A stretch of DNA of 64,000 bases, from positions 2,666,001 to 2,730,000 of the forward strand of contig NZ_CP012479.1 in NCBI RefSeq assembly GCF_001281315.1, given 5' to 3'. The notes under the pieces were generated by a model. It ran no database searches. It worked only from the letters and a program-made list of their open reading frames with translations, and had not been told where the DNA came from. A program made the position numbers and the translations under genes. This DNA comes from Arthrobacter sp. ERGS1:01 (GTDB lineage Bacteria > Actinomycetota > Actinomycetes > Actinomycetales > Micrococcaceae). This document shows, one piece after another, positions 42,542-51,012 of the stretch; position 1 is the stretch's first letter, and the number at the start of each line of letters is the position of its first letter.

Positions 42542-43428
42542 GGTTGGTCCTCATTCGTCTTTGTTTCAAGGGTTTCGGGGATCTCCCGGTCCCTGTTCCG
42601 TTCCAGGCGCGGCGGCATGGAGTCCTCCGCCGCGGGTCCGTCGCTTTCGACGGCGGCGCTCACTGCGCGCTGGCGGCGGGTCTGTGGCGCGGCGTCGTCC
42701 GTGCGGGCAGGTGCGGAGGGATCGGCGGCCGCCACCACGGGAATCATGGAGGTGTACTGGGCGCGGGCCTCGTCACGGACCACCTCGCCGTTGCGCAGTT
42801 CGATGACGCGCTTGCGCATGTTGTTGACGATGTCGAAGTCGTGCGTGGCCATGACCACCGTGGTGCCGTTTTGGTTGATCTTGTCCAGGATGTCCATGAT
42901 GCCGGCGCTGGTGATGGGGTCAAGGTTTCCCGTGGGCTCATCGGCCAGCAGGATGCCGGGCTGGTTGACGATGGCGCGGGCGATGGCCACGCGCTGCTGC
43001 TCGCCGCCGGAGAGTTCGGTGGGCTTGCGGTGGCCCTTGTCCGCCAAACCCACGAGTTCGAGCACGCGCGGCACCTCGATGCGGATGGCGGCGCGGGACT
43101 TGCCGATGACCTGCATGGCGTAGGCGACGTTGGCGAAGACGGTCTTGGTGTTGATGAGCCGGAAGTCCTGGAACACGACGCCGATGCCGCGGCGGAACTT
43201 TGGCACCCGCCAGCTGGGGACGTTGGCCACGTTTTGCCCGGCCACATACACCTGGCCGTGTTCGGTTTTGTATTCGCGCAGCACAAGGCGCAGGAACGTG
43301 GACTTGCCGGAGCCGGAGGACCCAACAAGGAAGACAAATTCGCCGCGGTCAACTTCCAGCGACACATCGTCCAGGGCGGGTTTGCTCTTACGGTCGTAAG
43401 CGATGCTCACATTTTCAAAACGAATCAT
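42538..43428 (-). CDS. ftsE: Cell division ATP-binding protein FtsE
   Basis: The 296-residue ATPase has Walker A VGSSGSGKSTF (near 37), Q-loop VVFQDFRLI, signature LSGGEQQRVAIARA and Walker B ILLADEPTGNLDP. It is longer than the usual 225-230 residues: a charged, Pro/Ala-rich C-terminal extension of about 65 residues follows the ATPase (from VVAAADPSAPARTDDAAPQT). It is cytoplasmic and drives FtsX. Confidence 0.95.
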   Translation of the reverse strand: MIRFENVSIAYDRKSKPALDDVSLEVDRGEFVFLVGSSGSGKSTFLRLVLREYKTEHGQVYVAGQNVANVPSWRVPKFRRGIGVVFQDFRLINTKTVFANVAYAMQVIGKSRAAIRIEVPRVLELVGLADKGHRKPTELSGGEQQRVAIARAIVNQPGILLADEPTGNLDPITSAGIMDILDKINQNGTTVVMATHDFDIVNNMRKRVIELRNGEVVRDEARAQYTSMIPVVAAADPSAPARTDDAAPQTRRQRAVSAAVESDGPAAEDSMPPRLERNRDREIPETLETKTNEDQP

Positions 43429-43595
43429 GACTTTTCGTTGCCCTTCCAGCGAACGGTACTGGCATGCCGGTGCCTGGGCGTTGGTTTGGGGGAAGAAACC
43501 ACCAGCGTATCGACTATAGGCACCAATGTGCGCCTTTGTTGGTTCCTCGCCCGGTGTGTCGGCGGCCGAAAATACGGTTGGGAGGTGCTTCTCTG

Positions 43596-44711
43596 CTATT
43601 GGGCGGCGTTGCGGTTGTCCGCGCGCCAGCGGATGCCGGCGTCGATGAAGTCGTCAATTTCCCCGTCCAGCACGGCCGCGGCATTGCCGACTTCGTGTTC
43701 CGTGCGCAGGTCCTTGACCATCTGGTACGGGTTGAGCACGTAGGAGCGCATCTGGTCACCCCAGGATGCCTTCACGTCACCGGCCATGGCCTTCTTCTGG
43801 GCGTCTTCCTCGGCCTTTTTCAGCAGCAGCAGGCGCGATTGCAGCACGCGCATGGCGGCTGCGCGGTTTTGGATCTGCGATTTTTCGTTCTGCATCGACA
43901 CGACGGTGCCGGTGGGCAGGTGCGTCAGGCGGACGGCGGAGTCCGTCGTGTTCACCGACTGGCCGCCGGGGCCGGAGGAGCGGAAAACGTCCACGCGGAT
44001 CTCGTTATCCGGGATCTCGATGCTGTCGGTGGACTCGATGAGCGGGATGACCTCGACGGCGGCAAAGGAGGTCTGGCGGCGGCCCTGGTTGTCAAAGGGG
44101 CTGATCCGCACGAGGCGGTGCGTGCCGGCCTCGACGCTGAGCGTGCCGAAGGCGTAGGGGGCCTTGACCTCGAAGGTGGCGGACTTCAGCCCGGCCTCTT
44201 CGGCGTAGGAGGTGTCCAGCACTGCCGTGGGGTAGCCGTGGCGTTCGGCCCAGCGCAGGTACATGCGCAGCAGCATCTGGGCGAAGTCGGCGGCATCCAC
44301 GCCGCCCGCGCCGGAGCGGATCGTGATGACGGCTTCGCGCTCGTCGTATTCGCCGGCCAGCAGCGTCACGATTTCAAGGTCTTCCAGGGACTTTTGCAGG
44401 CTGGGGAGTTCCTTGGCGGCCTCGGCGAGGGAATCGGCGTCGCCCTCTTCCTGGGCCATTTCCACGAGCACCTCGAGATCGTCGATCCGGGCCTCGAGTT
44501 TCCGAAGCTTTTCCAGCTTGGATTGGGCGTGGCTGAGCTTTGAGGTGACCTTCTGCGCCGCGGCGGGGTCGTCCCACAGGTTGGGCGAGCCGGCCTGGTC
44601 GGACAGGTCCTCAATATTTTCAATGAGCTTGTCCACCTCGGACACTTGCTCAATGGAGGTGTAGGTGGCGCGCAGCGCCCGGATCTCTGCGGGAAAATCG
44701 ATCTCAGCCAT
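43596..44711 (-). CDS. prfB: Peptide chain release factor 2
   Basis: The 371-residue RF2 is a single uninterrupted frame. It has [14 protein letters not shown], containing the SPF tripeptide that reads UGA/UAA stop codons, and the GGQ motif in [24 protein letters not shown]. There is no programmed +1 frameshift, consistent with many Actinobacteria. Gene order prfB-ftsE-ftsX is conserved in this phylum. Confidence 0.97.
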   Translation of the reverse strand: MAEIDFPAEIRALRATYTSIEQVSEVDKLIENIEDLSDQAGSPNLWDDPAAAQKVTSKLSHAQSKLEKLRKLEARIDDLEVLVEMAQEEGDADSLAEAAKELPSLQKSLEDLEIVTLLAGEYDEREAVITIRSGAGGVDAADFAQMLLRMYLRWAERHGYPTAVLDTSYAEEAGLKSATFEVKAPYAFGTLSVEAGTHRLVRISPFDNQGRRQTSFAAVEVIPLIESTDSIEIPDNEIRVDVFRSSGPGGQSVNTTDSAVRLTHLPTGTVVSMQNEKSQIQNRAAAMRVLQSRLLLLKKAEEDAQKKAMAGDVKASWGDQMRSYVLNPYQMVKDLRTEHEVGNAAAVLDGEIDDFIDAGIRWRADNRNAAQ

Positions 44712-44765
44712 GATGTTCTAGCCTACGGCATGTGCGCCCCGCCCGGGGTGGTCCGGGCCACGGCG

Positions 44766-45230
44766 TCAACGAACCAGGTGGGCGCGGGCCGTGCCCGTCA
44801 CCGTGAGGGTGATGCCTCCGGGCACCAGGAAGTTGATGAACAGTGGATGGACGACGCCGGTCAGGGTGACCTGTGCGGTGTGCCCGTCCGGGGAGCCGGT
44901 GCCCTCCGCAATTTCAACGCCGGACAGTGAGCCCGGAGCCTGGTTGTCCGCGAGGTATGCTGCCGCTGCGGCATTGACGCCCCGGTCGGTGAGCAGCGCA
45001 GTGGGATCGACGGTTTCGGTGCCGCCCGAGAGCACGAACGTGTCGGCGGCGGCGAGCGCGGCCCCGTCGGCGGCCGAGAGCAACAGCTTGTGGCCGATGT
45101 ACAGGCTGGAGCCGGCGGCAACGACCGTCATGAGCAGCAGGGCCAGCAGCACGTAGCCGATCATGAGCACCATGATTTGGCCGTTCTCATCCTCCTGCCG
45201 GTCGGGGCTGGTGACCCGGGCGTGCTTCAT
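44766..45230 (-). CDS. TadG-like pilus assembly protein
   Basis: The 154-residue protein has an N-terminal prepilin-like helix (GQIMVLMIGYVLLALLLMTVVAAGSSLYI) followed by a small extracytoplasmic beta-rich domain (VTLTGVVHPLFINFLVPGGITLTVTGTARA). Its start overlaps the preceding TadE-like gene by ATGA. It is the last gene of the tad operon and probably sits in the membrane as a minor pilin or assembly component. The start corresponds to the family N-terminus. Confidence 0.8.
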   Translation of the reverse strand: MKHARVTSPDRQEDENGQIMVLMIGYVLLALLLMTVVAAGSSLYIGHKLLLSAADGAALAAADTFVLSGGTETVDPTALLTDRGVNAAAAAYLADNQAPGSLSGVEIAEGTGSPDGHTAQVTLTGVVHPLFINFLVPGGITLTVTGTARAHLVR

Positions 45231-45682
45231 TTGAACCGTCCAACCTTTTGGATGGCCGAGGATTCCACGGTCGTCGCATCCAGGTTCATCCCGGGGATCG
45301 CGGCAACGAAGGGCAGCGGAACCTTCAAGGTGACGCTGGCCCGCACCACTGTGCCCGGGGTAAGGCAGCCACCGTCGCAGCTGATGGTGAGCGTTGCGGC
45401 GTCGGCGTCAAAGCCCATGTCGGTGATGGCCATCGCCACGGCGTCGCCGGCGGCCTGGCGTGCGGCGGCCTCATCGGGCTCCCTGACGTAAACCTTGGCG
45501 GCCTGGTCCGCGGCACCCACGACGGCATAGGCACCTCCCTGCACCTGGCCCACGGTAAGGATCAGGTAGGCCACCGGGATCATGAGCAGGACGGCGAGGA
45601 ATACAAATTCCACGATCGCGCTGCCCCGTTCTCCGTTGTCGGCGGGCGGGGCGTGCGGCATTTCAGCGTTCGATGACGGCAT
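45227..45682 (-). CDS. TadE-family pseudopilin-like protein
   Basis: This TadE-like protein (151 residues from ATG 45682; 144 from ATG 45661) contains NGERGSAIVEFVFLAVLLMIPVAYLILTVGQVQGG, the conserved TadE motif. The start could be ATG 45682, overlapping the previous gene by 20 bp, or ATG 45661, directly after that gene's stop. The C-terminal region has a single disulfide candidate (CDGGC). It belongs to the tad operon. Confidence 0.85.
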   Translation of the reverse strand: MPSSNAEMPHAPPADNGERGSAIVEFVFLAVLLMIPVAYLILTVGQVQGGAYAVVGAADQAAKVYVREPDEAAARQAAGDAVAMAITDMGFDADAATLTISCDGGCLTPGTVVRASVTLKVPLPFVAAIPGMNLDATTVESSAIQKVGRFK

Positions 45683-46007
45683 GGCCGCTCATTTCCAGGG
45701 CCCTCCCGGGGCCGAACAAGCCCAGCACGGGAAGCGGCGAGGTGACGGAGACCGTCAGGACGGGCGCGCCGTCGACCGTGGACACCGAGGCGGAGACGTC
45801 CTGGGTGTAGTCGGTGCCGAGGGCGGATTCAATGAGCAGCCTGGCGCGCTCCTCGGCGTCCTGGGCGGTCCTGTCGGCCAGGGCCCCGTACCGTGCCGCG
45901 GACGACGCGGCGTCGGCCACGGTATTGCGCACGTGCAGCACCAGGGCCAGCTGAACCATGGCAAGGAACATGATGGTAACGATGGTCGTGACCAGGACAA
46001 AGTCCAC
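45663..46007 (-). CDS. TadE-family protein with unclear start
   Basis: The frame reads REAAERGAAVVDFVLVTTIVTIMFLAMVQLALVLHVRNTVADAASSAARYGALADRT, a clear TadE N-terminal motif. The first 11 conserved residues (to about 46036) precede the only GTG (46007), and no ATG, GTG or TTG is in frame between 46007 and about 46361. I mark 46007 as the first standard start (114 residues) but the true N-terminus may extend to about 46036, through a non-standard start or an upstream frame change. It follows the Flp-like gene directly, in the -1 frame. Confidence 0.7.
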   Translation of the reverse strand: MDFVLVTTIVTIMFLAMVQLALVLHVRNTVADAASSAARYGALADRTAQDAEERARLLIESALGTDYTQDVSASVSTVDGAPVLTVSVTSPLPVLGLFGPGRALEMSGHAVIER

Positions 46008-46036
46008 GACAGCCGCACCGCGTTCGGCGGCCTCTC

Positions 46037-46300
46037 TTAGGGATGGACCTGGTCCATGGCCTCGTTGAACAGTTTTTCCAGGGCGGGCCCGGCGATCGCA
46101 AGCAGCCCCGCCACCAATACTGCCGACATCAAGGTGATCAGGACCCAGCCGGGAACGTCGCCGCGGGTCCCTTCGGTGACGGGGCGCGGGCGCAGCACGG
46201 AGACCTTGCGGCCTAGGAGCCGCAGCCAACGCCCCAGCGCAAGTTTTGTGCTGATGAGCAGGATCAGTAGCATTTCCCTCGGTGTGCCGGTCTTTTCCAT
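46037..46300 (-). CDS. Flp-like pilin of the tad locus
   Basis: The 87-residue protein has one hydrophobic helix near the C-terminus (GWVLITLMSAVLVAGLLAIAGPALEKLF), preceded by a basic segment. Its position between TadC and TadE-like genes and its single helix fit a small Flp-type pilin or a structural pilus subunit. ATG 46300 has GAGGGAAAA upstream; an in-frame ATG at 46315 has no ribosome site. The stop is directly before the TadE-like gene. The classic prepilin cleavage motif (G/X-x4-E-Y) is not obvious, so the call is tentative. Confidence 0.6.
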   Translation of the reverse strand: MEKTGTPREMLLILLISTKLALGRWLRLLGRKVSVLRPRPVTEGTRGDVPGWVLITLMSAVLVAGLLAIAGPALEKLFNEAMDQVHP

Positions 46301-46360
46301 GATGTTTTCCCTCATAGTTGTGATGGTTTCTTTGCGGTGATGAATGGGTGGCGCTCTGCA

Positions 46361-47299
46361 TTAGAGGCCAAAAGTAAGGAGGGCCAGGCCGGGGAAGACG
46401 GCAAAGACGACGGTGAGCGGCAGGACACCAAAGACCAGCGGCACCATCATGGCGATTTCCTTGCGACCGGCGGACTCCATGAGTTCGCGTTTCGCCACGT
46501 CACGAACGTCCTGGGCCTGTGCCCGCAGGACGTCGGCCAGCGGTGTTCCCCGATTGACGGCCACGCTGATGCCGTCGACAAAGCGGCTCAGCGCGGGGAC
46601 GTCCAGGCGCGCGGAGAATTCGGCGAGCGCCTCCACGAGGGGCACTCCCGTGCGGGTGCGGGCCAGTACCTGGACGAACTCGCCGGACAATTCGCCCCGG
46701 GAGGAACGGGCCACCCGGTCCAGGGCGCTGCCGGCGCTTTCCCCGGCCCCGACGGCCAGGGCTATGAGCTCTGCGAGCGCGGGAAATTCGGCAAGTATCC
46801 GGGCCCGCCGTCGTTTGATGCGCGCGCCGAGCAAGTAGTCATAGCTCACGTAGCTTCCCAGCATCAGCCCGCCCGTGATGGCCAGGCCGGCTGCCGCGTT
46901 GCCGGTCCCCGACCAGAACATGGCCAGCGACAGGAGCAGCCCGGCCACCATGCCAACCCCGGCCCACAGCAGTTGAACGGCCCGGAACTCGAGCGGCGAT
47001 TCGGTGCGCCCGGCCTTCTCCAACCGTGCACCGAGGCCGTGGACGCTGATGTTGAACCTGCCCAGCCTTTTTGTGGCGTCGGCCAGGAACAGTCGCAGGA
47101 TGCGTTCCAGCGGGCCAAAAAGCGCTCCGGCGTCCTCCTGTGCCAGCAGTTTGGAGCGGCTGGTGACGCTGCGCAACTGCGGCTCCACCCTGTCGGCAAA
47201 CGTTGGTTTCCGCAATACCGGCAAACGGATCAGAACCAGCCACAACCCAAAGCCCAGGCCCAACCCGGCACCCAGGACGGCGGCCTGGTGGCTGTTCAC
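46361..47299 (-). CDS. tadC: TadC-like type II/IV secretion system F protein
   Basis: The 312-residue protein has an N-terminal helix (AAVLGAGLGLGFGLWLVLIRLPVL), a T2SSF domain (ILAEFPALAELIALAVGAGESAGSALDRVARSS...GTPLADVLRAQAQDVR) and two C-terminal membrane helices. GTG 47299 overlaps the tadB stop (GTGA). With TadB it forms the inner-membrane platform on which TadA acts. Confidence 0.88.
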   Translation of the reverse strand: MNSHQAAVLGAGLGLGFGLWLVLIRLPVLRKPTFADRVEPQLRSVTSRSKLLAQEDAGALFGPLERILRLFLADATKRLGRFNISVHGLGARLEKAGRTESPLEFRAVQLLWAGVGMVAGLLLSLAMFWSGTGNAAAGLAITGGLMLGSYVSYDYLLGARIKRRRARILAEFPALAELIALAVGAGESAGSALDRVARSSRGELSGEFVQVLARTRTGVPLVEALAEFSARLDVPALSRFVDGISVAVNRGTPLADVLRAQAQDVRDVAKRELMESAGRKEIAMMVPLVFGVLPLTVVFAVFPGLALLTFGL

Positions 47300-48150
47300 C
47301 GCAGCACCCGCCGTTCCTGCGGCAACGCACCGATGCGCAGCATGAGCCGGTAACAGACAAGGGACACCAGGAGCCCGCCACCCAGGACCGCCCACCCGAT
47401 GGGCGAGTTGTACGCGCCGATCGCCTCGGGCCGGGTGGCCATGAGCATGAGCACAATCCAGGGTGCGGCCACGGCGAGCCGGGCGGCATTGACGGTCCAG
47501 GACTGCCGCGCTTCCAGTTCGCTGCGGGTCCGGGCATGGTCCCGCAGGAACTCCGACAACGTTCCGAGCAGCCGGCCAAGGTCGGTGCCGCCCACCTCCC
47601 GGGTGAGCCGCAACGCCTCGACGATGCGGTCCGCGACGGGGTCCGCCAGCCGGTCCTTGAGTTTTTGCAGGGCCTGCTCAAAATGTCCCGTGGAACGGTA
47701 ATCGGCGCCAAAGCCGAGAAATTCGGCCCGCAGTTCCACCGGCCCCTTGTCGCCGAGCTGGATCAGCGCCTCCGGCAGCGACAGTCCGGCCCGGATGGCG
47801 GACCTTAGGTGATCGACGACGTCGGGCCAGAGTTCGGCCATGACGGCGGACCGGCGTCGTGCCCTCCACCGCAACAGCGCAAACGGGAGGTAGCCGCTGA
47901 ACAGGCCAAAGCACAGGGCCACGGGTGCGGCACCCGTCAGGACAAAGACCAACAGGGTGGCCACCGCGGCCAGGCCCAGCGTGCTGGCCACCAGGGATGC
48001 CGGACTCACCTGGGCCACACCGGCCTGCTGCAGGAGCTCGGCGAGCCGGCTGCGCCGCTCCGAGTGCCCGGTCGATTCCGGGGACGGCCAGCAGGCGGTC
48101 CAGATCAGGAACAATCCCAAGCCGCCCAGCAGCCCCACCAGCGCCGACAC
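47296..48150 (-). CDS. tadB: TadB-like type II/IV secretion system F protein
   Basis: This 284-residue protein starts at GTG 48150, which overlaps the tadA stop (TAGTG). The longer open frame to 48438 lies inside tadA and is not conserved. The T2SSF motif is seen in LWPDVVDHLRSAIRAGLSLPEALIQLGDKGPVELR, with membrane helices at the N-terminus (LVSALVGLLGGLGLFLIWTACW), in the middle and at the end. It partners TadC. Confidence 0.88.
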   Translation of the reverse strand: MSALVGLLGGLGLFLIWTACWPSPESTGHSERRSRLAELLQQAGVAQVSPASLVASTLGLAAVATLLVFVLTGAAPVALCFGLFSGYLPFALLRWRARRRSAVMAELWPDVVDHLRSAIRAGLSLPEALIQLGDKGPVELRAEFLGFGADYRSTGHFEQALQKLKDRLADPVADRIVEALRLTREVGGTDLGRLLGTLSEFLRDHARTRSELEARQSWTVNAARLAVAAPWIVLMLMATRPEAIGAYNSPIGWAVLGGGLLVSLVCYRLMLRIGALPQERRVLR

Positions 48151-49373
48151 TAGGACTCCCCCATGAGCGCGGCGACGTTGTAGCCGGCCGCCGCGAACTT
48201 TTCCGGGGCGGGCATGGCCGTTTCGGAGGCGGTCAGCCTGCCGTCCACGGTGTCGAAGACCAGTCCGGATTCGATGACGCCGTTTTCCACGCGTCGGCCC
48301 AGTGAGAGGATCTGCCCCACGCGGCGTTTGCCGTTGGGCAGCCTGACGCAGTGCACCACCAGGTCGATGCAGGCTGCCACGGTGGGCACCACGAATGCCG
48401 CCGTGATGTTTTCCCCGGCCAGGAGCGGAAGCGTGCAAATCTTCACGACGGCGTCATGGGCGGAATTTGCGTGCACGCTCGCCATTCCGGGAAGGCCGCT
48501 ATTCAAGGCCACGAGCATGTCCAGGCTCTCGGCTTCGCGCACCTCCCCCACGATGAGCCTGTCGGGGCGCATGCGCAGTGCCTCCTTGACCAGCCGGCGC
48601 AGTGGGATTTCGCCGGCACCCTCAAGGTTCGGCTGGCGGCATTGCAAGCCGACCACGTCCCGCAACGGCAGCTGAAGTTCAAAGATCTCCTCCACGGTGA
48701 CCACCCGTTCCCGGGAACCCATTCCGGCGGCCAGGCAGTTGAGCATGGTGGTTTTGCCGGCCTGGGTGGCACCGGAGACCAGGATGTTCAGGCCGCTGCT
48801 GACGGCGGCGCCCAGGAAGCGTGCGGCCGCCGGGGTGAGCGACCCCAGCTCCACCAGGTGGTCAAGGCTGCTGGCCCGCGCCGTGAACTTGCGGATATTG
48901 ACCGCCCAATGGGCCTTCGTAATGTCGGGAATCACCACGTGCAGGCGGGACCCGTCGGGGAGTGCCGCATCCACGAACGGGCTGCTGAGGTCCAGCCGGC
49001 GCCCGGAGCTCTTGAGCATCCGCTCGACCAGGTCCCGCACTTGTTGTTCGGAGAAGACCAGTCCCGTCAGCTCGGATTCGCCGTTGCGTGCCACAAACAC
49101 CGCGTCGGGCGCGTTGAGCCAGATTTCCTCAACTGCGGGGTCATCCAGGAACGGCTGCAACGGGCCGAAGCCGGCAACGGCGTCGAACACGTGCCGCTTG
49201 GCATCCCCCACATGGAAAAGCGGTGGGACGGCACCCAGCAGGGATCTTTCGCCGTAGTCGTTGACGGCGGCTTCCACCAGGATGCGCACCTCGCCGCCCT
49301 GCCGCAGGGGATCCAAGCCCTTGCGGCGGATGAGTTCACGAACCTCATCCTCGACCAGTGTGAGCGCATCCAT
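48150..49373 (-). CDS. tadA: TadA/CpaF-type pilus assembly ATPase
   Basis: The 407-residue ATPase of the type II/IV secretion superfamily has AVAGFGPLQPFLDDPAVEEIWLNAPDAVFVAR, Walker A LVSGATQAGKTTMLNCLA (near 205), Asp box VTVEEIFELQL, and the His box GLPGMASVHANSAHDAVVKICTLPLL. ATG 49373 follows GGGGAGG by five bases; the longer frame upstream is not conserved. It is the first gene of the tad operon. No TadZ/CpaE or prepilin peptidase gene lies in this window. Confidence 0.92.
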   Translation of the reverse strand: MDALTLVEDEVRELIRRKGLDPLRQGGEVRILVEAAVNDYGERSLLGAVPPLFHVGDAKRHVFDAVAGFGPLQPFLDDPAVEEIWLNAPDAVFVARNGESELTGLVFSEQQVRDLVERMLKSSGRRLDLSSPFVDAALPDGSRLHVVIPDITKAHWAVNIRKFTARASSLDHLVELGSLTPAAARFLGAAVSSGLNILVSGATQAGKTTMLNCLAAGMGSRERVVTVEEIFELQLPLRDVVGLQCRQPNLEGAGEIPLRRLVKEALRMRPDRLIVGEVREAESLDMLVALNSGLPGMASVHANSAHDAVVKICTLPLLAGENITAAFVVPTVAACIDLVVHCVRLPNGKRRVGQILSLGRRVENGVIESGLVFDTVDGRLTASETAMPAPEKFAAAGYNVAALMGES

Positions 49374-49552
49374 CTTGCCTCCCCGCCTCATTGCGGTCCC
49401 TGCCCTGTCCCTAGAAGGGGAGCCTACTCCCCCGGGATTGGGGCCCGCCACTGGCAATTTTGGCTTCTGTGGACAACGTCCCGAGGTAACCGTGGCCTTC
49501 TTCACATGCGTTTCCCAGCGAATCTTCATGGAGCGGCCACTATTCTGGGCGG

Positions 49553-50890
49553 GTGAACAATCTCGCCCAGCTCCCCATCGTCAACGGTCCGGCACCGGCC
49601 ATCTTCTTTGCCGCCGGTATCCTGGGCCTGCTGTGGCTCGCGTGGGGCAATCGCAGGCACCTGATCTTGTGGATGCCCATTGCACTGTTGCTGGCCGCCG
49701 CAGCAACACTCGTTTTCTGGTACCTGGCCGAGAAGGTGTGGAACCTGTGGGGTGAACCGCTTCCCACCAGCAACTACCTGTATGCCGGGCTGGGACTGTT
49801 TGCGCTCCTGCTGGCCGTCCCCAAGATCGTCTCCCTGCGCCGGTGGTGGGCACGTCTTCTGGTGCTTCCGGTGGCGGCAATCGTGGTGGTGAGTGGTGCG
49901 GGGTTGATCAACCAGAGTTTTGAGTATTACCCCACGATCGGATCCCTTTACGGGGACACCGGCACAACCATTAAGACCATGGGCCAGTTCCAGGCCGAGA
50001 ATCCCCTCTCGCAGGTTGAGGAGGCCGTAAAGGCGAAGCCCGTGACGGCCGCGGACTGGGTGGCGCCGGCAAATATGCCCGCCAAGGGTGAGGTGTTGAA
50101 GGTTGCCATCCCCGGGAAGATCTCCCACGAGTCGGTTTCGAGCGCCTACGTCTACCTCCCGCCCGCATTCCTGGCGACGCCCCGGCCCAACCTGCCCGTG
50201 CTGGTGTTGATCCACGGCGTGCCGGGCGGCTCCATCGACTGGCTGCGCGGCGGGCAGATCAACAAGTTCATGGACCAATACGCTGCAGACCACCATGGCC
50301 TCGCCCCCGTCGTGGTGATGCCCGACGCCGGTGGCAAGTGGGCGTACTTCCCGCCGTTGTGCATGAACAGTGCCCAGGGCCAGAGCGCCACCTACCTGAC
50401 CCGCGACGTGCCAAATTGGGTGAAGAGCACCCTGGGCGCGGGGACGAGCTCCCCGCGGCAGTGGGCCATCGGCGGTTTCTCCTACGGCGGCACCTGCGCC
50501 ATGACGCTGGCAACGAACTACCCGCACGTCTATCCCACCTTCATCGACAGCTCCGGCGAGTCGCAGCCGACCATCGATCAGGGCCAGGCAACCCTGGTGG
50601 AGAAGTATTTTGACGGCCATTCGGCGGAATTTGCCAAGCAGGACGCCCTCGATGTGCTGCGGAACCGCAGCGCCAGGATCCACAGCTACACCGGAGTCTC
50701 CGGCATCGTCACGGTCGGCGCAAATGACAAGCACTACCGGCCCCAGGGCATCGAGGTCTACAAGGCCATGCACCACGCCGGCATGGACGTGCAACTGCAA
50801 TTCGCGCCGGGCGGGCACGCCTGGCCGGCCTGGCGGTACGGGGTTTACCAGAACATGGATTGGCTGATGGGACGGCTCGGCGTCAACTAA
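49553..50890 (+). CDS. Membrane-anchored alpha/beta-hydrolase (putative esterase, antigen-85-like)
   Basis: The 445-residue protein has four N-terminal membrane helices (AIFFAAGILGLLWLAW; LWMPIALLLAAAATLVFWYL; YAGLGLFALLLAVPKI; LLVLPVAAIVVVSGAGL), then an extracytoplasmic esterase fold: LPVLVLIHGVPGGSIDW, PVVVMPDAGGKW, IGGFSYGGTCA (nucleophile Ser near residue 309) and a late HAWPAW with the likely catalytic His. It resembles corynebacterial-type esterase D/mycolyltransferase proteins, but the organism group does not make mycolic acids, so an envelope acyl-transfer or esterase role is inferred. GTG 49553 has no strong ribosome site. It diverges from tadA. Confidence 0.82.
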   Translation: MNNLAQLPIVNGPAPAIFFAAGILGLLWLAWGNRRHLILWMPIALLLAAAATLVFWYLAEKVWNLWGEPLPTSNYLYAGLGLFALLLAVPKIVSLRRWWARLLVLPVAAIVVVSGAGLINQSFEYYPTIGSLYGDTGTTIKTMGQFQAENPLSQVEEAVKAKPVTAADWVAPANMPAKGEVLKVAIPGKISHESVSSAYVYLPPAFLATPRPNLPVLVLIHGVPGGSIDWLRGGQINKFMDQYAADHHGLAPVVVMPDAGGKWAYFPPLCMNSAQGQSATYLTRDVPNWVKSTLGAGTSSPRQWAIGGFSYGGTCAMTLATNYPHVYPTFIDSSGESQPTIDQGQATLVEKYFDGHSAEFAKQDALDVLRNRSARIHSYTGVSGIVTVGANDKHYRPQGIEVYKAMHHAGMDVQLQFAPGGHAWPAWRYGVYQNMDWLMGRLGVN

Positions 50891-51012
50891 AGTTCGACGC
50901 TTCCAACGCGGCCCGCCCGGGATCAGCCTGCCCGCTTGTTAGAATCAAGGAGCCTGGGATCTGGCTCGGGGCACGATTGGGCGGACGTCCCGTAGGAGAA
51001 CAGCAAAAATTC

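Noticed and set aside
43596..44711. A programmed frameshift in prfB
   Set aside because: The gene is open without interruption and carries SPF and GGQ; many Actinobacteria lack the shift.
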